Positions 43,405-52,679 of a DNA stretch of 64,000 bases are shown here, one piece after another. The notes below the pieces were generated by a model. It was given only the letters and a program-made list of their open reading frames with translations, was not told the origin of the DNA and made no database searches. Position 1 is the first letter of the stretch, and each line of letters begins with the position of its first letter. Source of the DNA: an uncultured Candidatus Melainabacteria bacterium (GTDB lineage Bacteria; Cyanobacteriota; Vampirovibrionia; Gastranaerophilales; Gastranaerophilaceae); NCBI GenBank assembly GCA_934726055.1, contig CAKVCZ010000011.1:18159-82158 (forward strand), given 5' to 3'. A program made the translations under genes and the position numbers.

Positions 43405-44438
43405 TGGCACTTATAACCTTTATAAACAGTGTTTTTATATTTATCACAGGAATTTGTATCGGGAGTTTTTTAAACGTTGTAATATTAAGAGCCTTAAGCG
43501 GAGAATCAATAGTTTTTCCGGCATCTAAATGCCCTAAATGTCAAACTCCGTTAAAATGGTGGCATAATATTCCAATTATATCTTATATATTTTTAAAAGG
43601 AAAATGTGCATTTTGCCATGAAAAAATATCAGTTCAATATCCCATAATTGAATTTATAACAGGATATTTATTTTTAATTACATACCTAAAATTCGATTTT
43701 ACATTAAACACGCTATTTTTAAGCTTAATTTTTTGCTTATTTATAGTAATTTCAACCATAGATATAAAAGAACACATAGCTTTTGACATACATAGCTATA
43801 TACTCTGTGCAATCGGACTAATATACAGTCTATTTAATATTGGTAATTTGTATCATGGACAAACACTTATTTTTAACAATTCATTTATTGCATCCATTTT
43901 AGGAATTTTACTTGGAATATTAATAATTTCGATATACTTTGGTATTGGATATTTATTTTTGAAAACAATGATTATCGGAATTGGAGATATATACATTGCA
44001 GGAGCAATTGGGGCATGCTTTGGATGGAGATATGTATGGTTAATTATATTGCTTGCTTTCGCTATACAAATTGCGATATATATTCCTATATTTTTTGTCA
44101 AATTAGTTCATAAAAAAGACTTTTTGACACTCACTCTCAGCATAACATTTTGTATTCTTACTCTTATTGACATTGCCTATACAAGACTATTTTATTTAGA
44201 TACCAATTTTATTTACTGGAGTTTGGTTTGTATATTAGCAATAAACGGTTTTTGGTTATGCAAAAGAATCATTGAAAGTTTGCCAAAAAATCTTGCAGAA
44301 TTGAATGAACAATTGATTAATGAAACTCTTAGCGAAAATAAAACAGAAAACAGTAAACATCCGCCTGAATTATTCCATTTACCATTTGGACCGGCACTAT
44401 GTTGTGCAGCCTTACTTGTTGTATTTTTTATATTTTAA
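43404..44438 (+). CDS. Prepilin peptidase (A24 family)
   Basis: Inner membrane aspartic protease that cleaves and methylates prepilins. The N-terminal part has FLNVVILR, the four-cysteine cytoplasmic loop (CPKCQTPL and CAFCHEK), and PIIEFITGYLF. The catalytic aspartates lie in STIDIKEH and GIGDIYIAGAIG (the GxGD motif). About eight helices are predicted. At 344 residues it is longer than the usual 250-290; the extra length lies in the C-terminal helices and a hydrophilic loop before the last one. It would process the four pilin-like proteins of this window. Confidence 0.92.
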   Translation: MALITFINSVFIFITGICIGSFLNVVILRALSGESIVFPASKCPKCQTPLKWWHNIPIISYIFLKGKCAFCHEKISVQYPIIEFITGYLFLITYLKFDFTLNTLFLSLIFCLFIVISTIDIKEHIAFDIHSYILCAIGLIYSLFNIGNLYHGQTLIFNNSFIASILGILLGILIISIYFGIGYLFLKTMIIGIGDIYIAGAIGACFGWRYVWLIILLAFAIQIAIYIPIFFVKLVHKKDFLTLTLSITFCILTLIDIAYTRLFYLDTNFIYWSLVCILAINGFWLCKRIIESLPKNLAELNEQLINETLSENKTENSKHPPELFHLPFGPALCCAALLVVFFIF

Positions 44439-44977
44439 AATAAAACTATTGCCCAAACCGTTCCAAAAACAAATAGAAAAATAAAAATTGATGCAATTTT
44501 CAATATAGGTTCTTGAATAGACATAACTCGTTGCATATCAAGTTGAAGGATAATATCTTTTGTAAAATCTTCTTTTAAGTTATTTCTTGTTTTTTCAAAT
44601 GAAGTATTCATAACATTTTTCACCTTGTACATTGATTCCAATTCATTTCTTACAGACTGATTTGCTATCGCATATTTTTTAAAACGCAAAGTATCTTCAT
44701 CTGAAAGTTCATTGTCCAAATATGCCGACATTTTTTCCACAAATGCCTCTGTTTTAATTGGTTTTGGTAAAACATTTTCCGATTGCATATTGTCAATTTG
44801 AATTTTTGCCTGCGACAAATCTTCAAAAGCTTTTTTTAATGTTTCATATTTATTTCTGCAAGATTTACAAGTTCTAAGATGATGCTCTATAAAATTTGTC
44901 AATTGATAGTTCGTTTTACCCTGTATGTAATAAGAAAGCAGTGCACAAACCTGCTTGCATTTTAAATCCTTTGACAT
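44435..44977 (-). CDS. Anti-sigma factor with zinc-binding domain (RsiW-like)
   Basis: 180 residues with an N-terminal zf-HC2/ZAS domain carrying H-x3-C-x2-C (HHLRTCKSC, about 32-40), a helical linker and one C-terminal transmembrane helix (about 158-178). It would hold the partner ECF sigma factor inactive at the membrane. It lies 13 bases after the ECF sigma gene and its end overlaps the convergent prepilin peptidase by four bases. Confidence 0.85.
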   Translation of the reverse strand: MSKDLKCKQVCALLSYYIQGKTNYQLTNFIEHHLRTCKSCRNKYETLKKAFEDLSQAKIQIDNMQSENVLPKPIKTEAFVEKMSAYLDNELSDEDTLRFKKYAIANQSVRNELESMYKVKNVMNTSFEKTRNNLKEDFTKDIILQLDMQRVMSIQEPILKIASIFIFLFVFGTVWAIVLF

Positions 44978-44990
44978 AAAATTCTCTCCT

Positions 44991-45596
44991 TTAAATATAA
45001 CTTTTTAACCCCTCTTGTAATTTTGTTCTTGCACGAGATATGCGAGATTTTACAGTACCGACACTTGTATGCGTAATCTCTGCAATTTCATCGTAAGACA
45101 AACCTTGTAACTCTCTTAAGACAATCACTATTCTGAAATATTCAGGTAATTGCTGAATTTGAAACTTAATTAAATTCTCTAACTCATGCGATAAACACTT
45201 TTCTAAAGGCTTACACTTTTTATCTGGAATATATATTTGCGGTTTTGTTGCATACTTATTTTCATTTTTAACCTCTTCATCAAGAGAAATTGTCGGCGGG
45301 ATTCGATTTAATTTTCGTAAATTATCATAAAATAAATTCATTACAATATGATTTAGCCAACTTTTAAACAGCTTTGGATTTTTTAAATTCGGTAATCCTT
45401 TTGCCATACGCAAAAGAGCTTCCTGAGTTAAATCATAGACATTGTCATTGTTTTTGTTTAAGTAAGTATAAATTGCAAATACATTTTTTTGTTCACGTTT
45501 AATTAATTCCTCTAAAGCTTTGGTATCACTACCTTGTGCCAGAGTAACCAATTCGTAATTTCGCAATTTTTTATACTGTGATTTCGCTAATGTCAT
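44991..45596 (-). CDS. ECF-type RNA polymerase sigma factor
   Basis: 201 residues with regions 2 and 4 only. Region 2 is DNVYDLTQEALLRMAKGLPNLKNPKLFKSWLNHIV (read in parts) and region 4 is LSYDEIAEITHTSVGTVKSRISRARTKL. About 45 residues with a KNENKYATKP segment separate the two. It is paired with the membrane anti-sigma factor downstream. The inducing stress is unknown. No clear Shine-Dalgarno precedes the ATG. Confidence 0.9.
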   Translation of the reverse strand: MTLAKSQYKKLRNYELVTLAQGSDTKALEELIKREQKNVFAIYTYLNKNNDNVYDLTQEALLRMAKGLPNLKNPKLFKSWLNHIVMNLFYDNLRKLNRIPPTISLDEEVKNENKYATKPQIYIPDKKCKPLEKCLSHELENLIKFQIQQLPEYFRIVIVLRELQGLSYDEIAEITHTSVGTVKSRISRARTKLQEGLKSYI

Positions 45597-45684
45597 AAAT
45601 ACAGATTAAAAAATTTCACGACAAAATAACATACTCTTTTTGATAAGAATACTCGGCAATATTATAAATTGAATCAGTTGAAAT

Positions 45685-47049
45685 TTATCTAAACTTGCTC
45701 ATAGATTGCATCATTTTTTGCAATCCCATACCGCCCATTTTTCCAAACATACCTTTCATTTGATTCATGCCTTTCATCATTGCACGCATTTGATCAAATT
45801 GTTTTATAAATATGTTGATATCATGCAAAGGAATTCCTGACCCGTCAGCAATTCTTTTTTTGCGGCTTGAATTCATCAATTGCGGATTTGAACGTTCTTC
45901 AGGAGTCATACTTTGAATAAACACTTCTATACGCTTTAATTGCTTTTCTCCCTCGTGAGAAATCAATTCTCTATCTTCTTTTTTTATATTCATGCCTGGA
46001 AGCATTCCCAATATTTGATCAATAGAACCAAACATTTTCATCTGACGCTGCATACTCAAAAAATCATCAAAAGTAAATTCTGCTTTTTTTAATTTCTCTT
46101 GCATTTTCTTAGCTTCTTTTTCGTCAAAAACCTCTTTGGCTCTTTCAACAAAAGAAACTATATCACCCATACCCAAAATACGAGTTGCCATTCTGTCAGG
46201 ATAAAAGTCTTCTAATGCTGTAAGTTTTTCTCCTGTACCCGTTAATTTTATCGGCTTTTTAGTACAATATACAACACTTAGAGCAGAACCACCTCTTGAA
46301 TCACCATCTAATTTGGTTAAAACTAAACCCGTTAAATCAAGTTGAGCATCAAAGTTTTCAGCGACATTTACTGCTTCTTGACCGGTCATTGCATCAATAA
46401 CAAGTAATTTTTCATGAGGTGCAAAAATTCTATCTATCAATAACAATTCTGCCATCATATCAGTATCTATTTGTAAACGACCTGCTGTATCAAGAATTAC
46501 AACATTAAATCCATTCTGTTTTGCATAATTAAGAGCATTTGACACAATTGATTGAACATCAGTAACACCTTCTTCTGCATAAACCGTTACATCAATTTGT
46601 GAGCCTAATGTTTGCAACTGTTTAACCGCTGCCGGTCTATATACGTCGCATGCAACAAGCAGTGGATTTTTTCCCTCTTTTTTTAATTTCACCGCTAATT
46701 TTGCACTTGATGTAGTTTTACCTGAGCCTTGCAAACCTAGCATCATTATAATACTTGGATGTCCTGCTAAATTAAGAGGAGATGTTTCTTTACCCAAAAG
46801 TAAAACAAGTTCATCATGAACAATTTTTACCAATTGCTGAGCTGGATCTACACCTTGAAAAACTTTTTCACCCTCAGCCCTGTCTTTTATATTTGAAATA
46901 AATGCTTTAACAACTCGTAAATTTACATCTGCTTCCAATAATGCACGCCTTATCTCTCTCAAAGACTCTTGCATATTGTCCTGTGTAAGCTCTTTTCCCG
47001 TTGTTTGTCTTATTATTCCCTGTAATTTTTCACTTAAACTGTCAAACAT
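45685..47049 (-). CDS. ffh: Signal recognition particle protein Ffh
   Basis: SRP54 GTPase that brings nascent membrane proteins to the Sec channel. The 454-residue protein has the N domain (1-90), the G domain with GLQGSGKTT (105-113), DTAGRLQ, TKLDGDSRGG, and a Met-rich M domain (about 325-454) ending in GMGLQKMMQSMSKF, which binds signal sequences and 4.5S RNA. No ffs RNA gene is seen in the window. Confidence 0.97.
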   Translation of the reverse strand: MFDSLSEKLQGIIRQTTGKELTQDNMQESLREIRRALLEADVNLRVVKAFISNIKDRAEGEKVFQGVDPAQQLVKIVHDELVLLLGKETSPLNLAGHPSIIMMLGLQGSGKTTSSAKLAVKLKKEGKNPLLVACDVYRPAAVKQLQTLGSQIDVTVYAEEGVTDVQSIVSNALNYAKQNGFNVVILDTAGRLQIDTDMMAELLLIDRIFAPHEKLLVIDAMTGQEAVNVAENFDAQLDLTGLVLTKLDGDSRGGSALSVVYCTKKPIKLTGTGEKLTALEDFYPDRMATRILGMGDIVSFVERAKEVFDEKEAKKMQEKLKKAEFTFDDFLSMQRQMKMFGSIDQILGMLPGMNIKKEDRELISHEGEKQLKRIEVFIQSMTPEERSNPQLMNSSRKKRIADGSGIPLHDINIFIKQFDQMRAMMKGMNQMKGMFGKMGGMGLQKMMQSMSKFR

Positions 47050-47176
47050 TTTTTCCCCTTAAGTTTATATTCCTTATATATATAAATATACCATGAAAAA
47101 ATCCCTCTACTGTCGGTATTGTTTTTTTTATTAAAATAAAGTTTAATTGTAATATAAAATCAAAGAGGAATAAATA

Positions 47177-48445
47177 ATGGAAACACAAACAATTGCAAAT
47201 GATATTAATGAAACTATTGAAAATGTCTATAAATATATAAAAACAAACCGGAAAACAGACAAAGATTTTACGGAATATCTAAAAACAATGGGAATTTATA
47301 ATTTAGCAGAATCAAAATTAAAAGAATATTACACTCCGTATATCTTTGAAAGAAGTCTTCCTGAATGTGAAAAAACTCCACTGGCTTTATTTAATGAAAC
47401 AAAATCTACTCCAATATCCAAAGCTATGATAAACAATTTTACATCTGTCTTTGAAATTAAAAAAGTGCTTAAAAATGGTTTTGAAGCATACAATATAATT
47501 AATGAAAAAAGTTATCAATTAAATGTAACAGCGAAAATGACAGATTATAGAGGATATGGCATAGGACAATATCTTGTTGCAAGAGTATTTCAGTTTAAAG
47601 AAGAGTACTACATTATAGAACTTTTAGGACATTTAGCTTCTAATAAGCAAGAAGAAGTTATGCGGTACGCAATGGCAAAAATTTTACAAGAACCATATCT
47701 TGTATATGAAGATAACGAAGAAAAGCACAACTTAATAAAAGAAAACATCAAATCAATGTACAACAAATTTATTGAAGCATTTGATACAGATGAAATAATT
47801 ACAACAAATACATACACAGACGATATAATCGGGCAATACAATGATTTTGTCGAAAACGGAACAACTATTGATATCAAAGACAAATTGGTTTTACCTGAAA
47901 CCTTAAAATATTTTGAAGTCAAAGATCTTGAAAATGATTATGACAATTTTGTAGAAAAATCATTATCTGGATTTTCCTCACACAAGAAAGAATACGATAC
48001 GGGTATAATTTATGATAAAGAATATGGATTATATGTAATTCCTTTCTATAAAACTATTTGTCAGATTTTAGAAGATAATTCTTTAGAAACAATTGAAAAA
48101 GCAAAAGAATGTATGATTCATTTTATAACTTCAGGAACTATTTCAGCAAACATTATTGAACGATTAAATAACAAATATCCAAACTTTATTGAACTCGCAA
48201 ACAAAGTTATGGAAACAGATTTAACACTTTCGGAAATGCTTTTAAAATATAAGCACGAATATATCGCACACAAAATTTATTCACAAACAACAATTCTATA
48301 TAATTCCAAGATATTTAATAACACACTTGGTATCGTTGCTGAAAATCAAAATAAATCAGAAATAGATTATTCAAATGTAAAAAGAAATGACCCATGTCCA
48401 TGTGGCAGCGGGAAAAAATATAAACATTGCTGTTTGAATAGATAA
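47177..48445 (+). CDS. SEC-C motif protein of unknown function
   Basis: A 422-residue protein. The C-terminal 20 residues are a clear SEC-C zinc motif (NDPCPCGSGKKYKHCC, Cys407, Cys409, Cys418, Cys419), as in SecA tails and many small proteins. The remaining 400 residues are hydrophilic, mainly helical-looking, rich in Lys, Glu, Ile and Asn, with no recognised domain and no signal peptide. GAGG lies nine bases before the ATG. It is divergent from ffh, which may be coincidence or may hint at protein targeting. Confidence 0.7.
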   Translation: METQTIANDINETIENVYKYIKTNRKTDKDFTEYLKTMGIYNLAESKLKEYYTPYIFERSLPECEKTPLALFNETKSTPISKAMINNFTSVFEIKKVLKNGFEAYNIINEKSYQLNVTAKMTDYRGYGIGQYLVARVFQFKEEYYIIELLGHLASNKQEEVMRYAMAKILQEPYLVYEDNEEKHNLIKENIKSMYNKFIEAFDTDEIITTNTYTDDIIGQYNDFVENGTTIDIKDKLVLPETLKYFEVKDLENDYDNFVEKSLSGFSSHKKEYDTGIIYDKEYGLYVIPFYKTICQILEDNSLETIEKAKECMIHFITSGTISANIIERLNNKYPNFIELANKVMETDLTLSEMLLKYKHEYIAHKIYSQTTILYNSKIFNNTLGIVAENQNKSEIDYSNVKRNDPCPCGSGKKYKHCCLNR

Positions 48446-48486
48446 ATAAAAATTGTTAATCTTTGTACATTTTTACTAATTATTAT

Positions 48487-48525
48487 AAAACCCAAAAGGC
48501 TTTAATATCAGAGCTTTTGGGTTTT
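48487..48525. terminator. Bidirectional terminator
   Basis: A 12-bp perfect stem AAAACCCAAAAG/CTTTTGGGTTTT (48487-48498 with 48514-48525), between the ends of the SEC-C gene (+) and a pilin gene (-). Confidence 0.8.
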
Positions 48526-48543
48526 TATATCAATTTATAATAT

Positions 48544-49410
48544 TTATTTGCAACTTGTTACTTGACCAGAAGCCGTGTTCCAACCGAGAATTTTACCATT
48601 CGGACATTTTAATCCGTTAGAACCATCTTCTGTTGCGATAAGATAATCTAAATTACCATTTTCTATTACCCAAGCAGCACAAGACATCATGAAATATTGA
48701 CTCCCACAATAAGAATTCCACATCCAACCAGTATTACCATCTTTTGTACTACCCCAAGGAGTAATAGAATCTTTTGTTATTTCAAACGCAAAAGCATCAA
48801 CACCTTCCTTTTGTTTTCCTTTATTTGGTCCGTCAATATCAACTACAATTTTTCCGCAAGCTTTAAAACCATTTACAACTTGATTACAATCAAAAGATAT
48901 AGAAGTTCCACTATAATATGCCCCTACAGAAACACCCGTGCCATCTGCTAATAAAAACGAATACTCCCCACTTCCGGAAATTGCACTAATATCATTAATC
49001 GGGTTTTTATATGGAGAATTTATACAACCATTAGATGTATACACCGCACCACAAACTTTTGAAACTTTCATAAACTCAGTTAATCTGTTTGTAAAACAAA
49101 CATTATTATCTGTTACGGGGCAAGATGTCTTCCAACCAGTTATCGGGCCATAAACCACTGTTGCTCGTTCATACGCTTCTGACAAATTAGCATAAACTTT
49201 CCTTAATTTTGCAACCTTTTCTACATCATTTGTTTTACCATTCAAATTCGGAATAGTTAGGGCTGCAACAATTCCAATTACACCCATTACAATTAGGGTT
49301 TCTGCTAGAGTAAATGCAATAAACTTTTTTGCTAAAATTTTGGCACTAAAAATTGGAACTATTATAGACTCTAACATACTCTGCACTAATCCATAAGGCA
49401 TTATCGTCAT
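48544..49410 (-). CDS. Type IV prepilin-like protein 4
   Basis: A 288-residue prepilin-like protein with a long leader of about 32 residues before A-FTLAETLIVMG and a hydrophobic helix. The ATG at 49410 is chosen because GAGAGGAAG lies just upstream; an ATG at 49371 would give a shorter, more usual leader. The globular part has six or more cysteines (for example WKTSCPV, CFTN, CGAVY, CINS) and ends CPNGKILGW...SC. This tail resembles the fragment at 26421-26483. It could be a major or minor pilin or a pseudopilin. Confidence 0.85.
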   Translation of the reverse strand: MTIMPYGLVQSMLESIIVPIFSAKILAKKFIAFTLAETLIVMGVIGIVAALTIPNLNGKTNDVEKVAKLRKVYANLSEAYERATVVYGPITGWKTSCPVTDNNVCFTNRLTEFMKVSKVCGAVYTSNGCINSPYKNPINDISAISGSGEYSFLLADGTGVSVGAYYSGTSISFDCNQVVNGFKACGKIVVDIDGPNKGKQKEGVDAFAFEITKDSITPWGSTKDGNTGWMWNSYCGSQYFMMSCAAWVIENGNLDYLIATEDGSNGLKCPNGKILGWNTASGQVTSCK

Positions 49411-49593
49411 AGGCTTCCTCTCCAAATCCTCTTCTATATACTCCTTATATTAGGATACACTATTCTTTTTATATTTTCAACCTTTGTTTAACAGATTTTA
49501 TTCTTTTTATATACAAAACTTTACACTTAAAACAAATTCACAATTGAAGTATTTAACTTTGCTTTGTAGTATAATTTTATAAACGGAGGAATA

Positions 49594-50250
49594 ATGTCAA
49601 AAAACAAAGTAAATTATGCCAGACGAACTGCTAAATATTTCAATTTTTGGAGAAGAGTTTTCCAAAACATAGTTTGCAAATTTTGGTATGGTATGCAATT
49701 CAAAATAATGTACAAAGTTAAAGTTGAAGGCAAAGAAAATATTCCAAAAGATGGTAAATATATAGTTTGTGGGAATCATCTTTCTTCGCTTGATCCGTTT
49801 TTGGTATGTTTCGTTATGCCAAGACCGGTTGCATTTATGGCAAAAAAAGAATTATTTGAAAAACGTTTTGTTCGCTGGATGCTTGATTGGCAAGGTGCTT
49901 TTGCAGTCGATAGAGATAAAGTAGAAGTATCCACTATTAAAACAGCTCTTGAAGTAAAAAATACAAATTGGATTTTAGGATTATTTCCTCAAGGTACTCG
50001 TGCAAAAAGCGGAACAATTGAAGATTTACATAAAGGCTTTGCTGGTATTGCCAGAACTACTAAATGTAGTATCTTACCGGTTGGTATAATTGGCACAGAA
50101 AACAAAACCCTATGCCCATTTAAGGGAAATATAACCGTAAAAATCGGTGAAGCTATACCTTACAGCGAGGATTTAGATCAAGTTATGACTAAATGGGCAC
50201 TAGCTATACAAGAACTAACAGGATTTGAATATATTCCAAATCCGGCATAA
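49594..50250 (+). CDS. PlsC-like acyltransferase, copy 1
   Basis: 1-acyl-glycerol-3-phosphate acyltransferase family, 218 residues, membrane-associated lipid synthesis. Motif I is GNHLSSLDPF (the His/Asp pair of NHx4D), and GAFAVDRDK is motif II-like. Motif III reads FPQGTRAKSG, with Gln where most family members have Glu (FPEGTR). CGGAGGAATA lies before the ATG and a TATAAT is at 49570-49575. The next gene is a paralog. Confidence 0.88.
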   Translation: MSKNKVNYARRTAKYFNFWRRVFQNIVCKFWYGMQFKIMYKVKVEGKENIPKDGKYIVCGNHLSSLDPFLVCFVMPRPVAFMAKKELFEKRFVRWMLDWQGAFAVDRDKVEVSTIKTALEVKNTNWILGLFPQGTRAKSGTIEDLHKGFAGIARTTKCSILPVGIIGTENKTLCPFKGNITVKIGEAIPYSEDLDQVMTKWALAIQELTGFEYIPNPA

Positions 50251-50259
50251 AATGGTAGT

Positions 50260-50949
50260 ATGAAAATGGAAAAAGAAAAAAGAAATTTTGCAAGAAGATA
50301 TAAGAAGGAATACCACATATTTCGTTCAATTTTCTATATGTGCTTTTTATGGACAGTTGTTAATTTTGTTAACTATTTTATGTACCGAATTAAAATTGTA
50401 GGCAGAGAAAATATTCCTAAAAAAGGTAATGTTATATTTGCTGCAAATCACGTATCAGAAATGGATCCGCCCTTTTTAGCAACTGCTGTCAATAAACACG
50501 TTGCGTTCATGGCAAAAAAAGAATTATTTGGTGATGATAAAAGAAGTTGGTTAATAAAACGTTTAGGAGCTTTTGCCGTAGATAGAGAAAAACCTGAAAT
50601 GGCAACTTTTAAAACCGTTCGAGATATTTTTGAAACGAATTGGCCTTTGGGAATTTTCCCTCAGGGCGGAACGGTGAAAAATAAGAAAATTGAAAATATC
50701 AGAAAAGGTTTTGTAGTTATAGCAAAACACGCTAAAGCTGATATTGTACCTGTTTCGATTTGCGGTTTTGATGGCTATGCTAAGAAATTATTTGAAAAAA
50801 ATATAAAAATAGTAATTGGAAAACCTATTTCATATAAACTCGATACCGATGAAATAATTCAACAATGGTGTGCAGAAATATGTAAAAATACCGGATTTGA
50901 AAACTTAATGATAAAAAAATCCGAAGAAACTTCTGAAGTTGTAAGTTAG
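50260..50949 (+). CDS. PlsC-like acyltransferase, copy 2
   Basis: 229 residues, a paralog of the previous gene. ANHVSEMDPPF is the catalytic NHx4D motif, MAKKELFG is shared word for word with copy 1 (as MAKKELFE), GAFAVDREK follows, and motif III is FPQGGTVKN, again with Gln and lacking the Thr-Arg order of FPEGTR. The two genes are ten bases apart and probably arose by tandem duplication. The acceptor may differ between them. Two ATG starts (50260 and 50266) are equally possible. Confidence 0.86.
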   Translation: MKMEKEKRNFARRYKKEYHIFRSIFYMCFLWTVVNFVNYFMYRIKIVGRENIPKKGNVIFAANHVSEMDPPFLATAVNKHVAFMAKKELFGDDKRSWLIKRLGAFAVDREKPEMATFKTVRDIFETNWPLGIFPQGGTVKNKKIENIRKGFVVIAKHAKADIVPVSICGFDGYAKKLFEKNIKIVIGKPISYKLDTDEIIQQWCAEICKNTGFENLMIKKSEETSEVVS

Positions 50950-50974
50950 TATAATAAAAGAAAAGGATAATAAA

Positions 50975-51301
50975 ATGAATTCAGTTGTGATTGTTGGCAG
51001 AGCAGGACAAGATGCCGAAATTAAATATTTTGAATCAGGTAAAGTTAAAACCAGTTTTTCACTTGCAGTTGGACGTTGGGACAGCAAAACAAAAGCTGAA
51101 GTTACAGATTGGTTTAACGTTGATGTTTGGGATAAACAAGCAGAATTTGCCGGAGAATACGTTAAAAAGGGCAGAATGCTAGCTGTTGACGGAAGAATTA
51201 CAACAAACAGATGGAAAGATGCTTCAGGAGAAGAAAAAGAACGTTTCCTTGTTGTTGCAAATAATATAAGATTGTTAGGTTCTAAAAAAGACGAAGGATA
51301 A
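50975..51301 (+). CDS. ssb: Short single-stranded DNA-binding protein
   Basis: A 108-residue SSB with a single OB fold: NSVVIVGRAGQDAEIKYFESGK, then DWFNVDVWDKQAEFAGEYVKKGR and VDGRITTNRWKD. The usual disordered linker and acidic DDDIPF tip, which recruits repair and replication partners, are missing; the protein ends GSKKDEG. It may be a second, specialised SSB (a Ycf41-like or paralog form) with the main one elsewhere. AAAGGATAA lies before the ATG. It is coupled to the next gene by TAATG. Confidence 0.87.
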   Translation: MNSVVIVGRAGQDAEIKYFESGKVKTSFSLAVGRWDSKTKAEVTDWFNVDVWDKQAEFAGEYVKKGRMLAVDGRITTNRWKDASGEEKERFLVVANNIRLLGSKKDEG

Positions 51302-52611
51302 TGATTATATCAGATGTAATAGGCATTATTGCCGATGATTTAACAGATGCGAACGAAACAGCTCTTAAATTTCACTTAAGAGGTGCTAATTCTCAAATAC
51401 TTTTGGATTTTGATTGCAGCCCGCAACATGTCAAAAATACCCAAGTTTGGGCAGTTTCTACTGCAACAAGAAATAAACCTGCTCAAATAGCTAGAGAAGA
51501 AGTTTCAAGAGCAACTCAGCTATTTTTAAATACACTTAATCCTGATTACTATTTTAAAAAAATTGATTCTTCGCTAACAGGAAACATTGGACCGGAAACA
51601 CTTGCAATGCTTGATGTTTTGGGTTGGGATGCAGCTATCATTATACCTTCTTGTCCGATAAAAAATAAAATTACCGTAGGCGGATATCAACTTGTAAACG
51701 GTCAACCTATTGAGCGAACTGAATGTGCAAGAGAAAATTTAAATCCGCTTTTTGAGTCTTATATTCCTTCTTTAATCAGAAAACAGCTAAATGAAGAAGA
51801 CCAAAATAAAATTGCGACTCTTGATTTACAAACAATTATGAAGGGGGCAGGACCTGTCTTACAAAAAATCAACACATTTGCAAAAGAAGGCAAAAAATTA
51901 ATTATTGCAGATTCTGTTTCTATGACAGATATAGAACAAATTGTACTTGCAGCGAAAAAATCCGAACTTAAATTTTTACCTGTTGGTACAGCTTCAACTG
52001 CACAAATTTTAGGTAAAGTTTGGTTGCAACCCGCTGAAAATGAAGAAGAAGAAAAAAAATATATACCTGATTTACCAAAATTAATTATTTCAGGAACAGC
52101 AACACATACAACAATTGATCAGCTTGAATGCCTTGAAGAAAGTGAAGCTTATGAAAATGTTTTCTTTGAAGAACTAGACATGCAAACCGTTTTAGGTGGA
52201 GTACAAGAAACTTTTGTTCAAAAAATAGTAAATAAACTTGCTGTAAACAATATTGTTGTTGTACACGCATCAGATTTAATCAAAAATTTTGACGGATTTT
52301 CTGATGATTCTCTAAATACTGATATGACAAAAAGCAAACTTTTAGAACATATTTCTTCTTATTTAGCAGAACTTACAAAAGAAGTTATAGAAAAAAAAGA
52401 AGTTATATTGATTACCCTTGGTGGAGATACATCTTACAAGTGCTGCTGTGCAATAAATTCAAAACAATTACAAATTATTGATGAAATAGAGCATTCAGTT
52501 GCTCTAACGTTGGATCATAAAGCTCAGTGGATTGTTTCTAAATCAGGTCATATTGGTGATAAATATTCTATTATTGATATATTAAAATATTTTGATGAAC
52601 ACAAAATATAA
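51301..52611 (+). CDS. Four-carbon acid sugar kinase family (DUF1537)
   Basis: 436 residues in two parts, matching the OtnK/DtnK-type kinases. The N-terminal domain has GIIADDLTDANETALKF (substrate-binding Asp-Asp) and KKIDSSLTGNIGPE; the C-terminal nucleotide-binding domain has ITLGGDTSYKC (about 376-386) and SKSGHIGD. Family members phosphorylate tetronates or 3-oxo-tetronates. The usual partner dehydrogenase and aldolase genes are not adjacent, so the substrate here is open. Confidence 0.85.
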   Translation: MIISDVIGIIADDLTDANETALKFHLRGANSQILLDFDCSPQHVKNTQVWAVSTATRNKPAQIAREEVSRATQLFLNTLNPDYYFKKIDSSLTGNIGPETLAMLDVLGWDAAIIIPSCPIKNKITVGGYQLVNGQPIERTECARENLNPLFESYIPSLIRKQLNEEDQNKIATLDLQTIMKGAGPVLQKINTFAKEGKKLIIADSVSMTDIEQIVLAAKKSELKFLPVGTASTAQILGKVWLQPAENEEEEKKYIPDLPKLIISGTATHTTIDQLECLEESEAYENVFFEELDMQTVLGGVQETFVQKIVNKLAVNNIVVVHASDLIKNFDGFSDDSLNTDMTKSKLLEHISSYLAELTKEVIEKKEVILITLGGDTSYKCCCAINSKQLQIIDEIEHSVALTLDHKAQWIVSKSGHIGDKYSIIDILKYFDEHKI

Positions 52612-52614
52612 CGA

Positions 52615-52641
52615 AAAGGACAGGTATAATTTCTGTCCTTT
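52615..52641 (+). terminator. Hairpin after the sugar kinase gene
   Basis: The 9-bp perfect stem AAAGGACAG/CTGTCCTTT lies four bases past the stop. No good U-run follows, so termination may be weak. Confidence 0.5.
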
Positions 52642-52679
52642 ATAATAAGTTATAAGTTTTAAAGTTATAAGTTTACATT

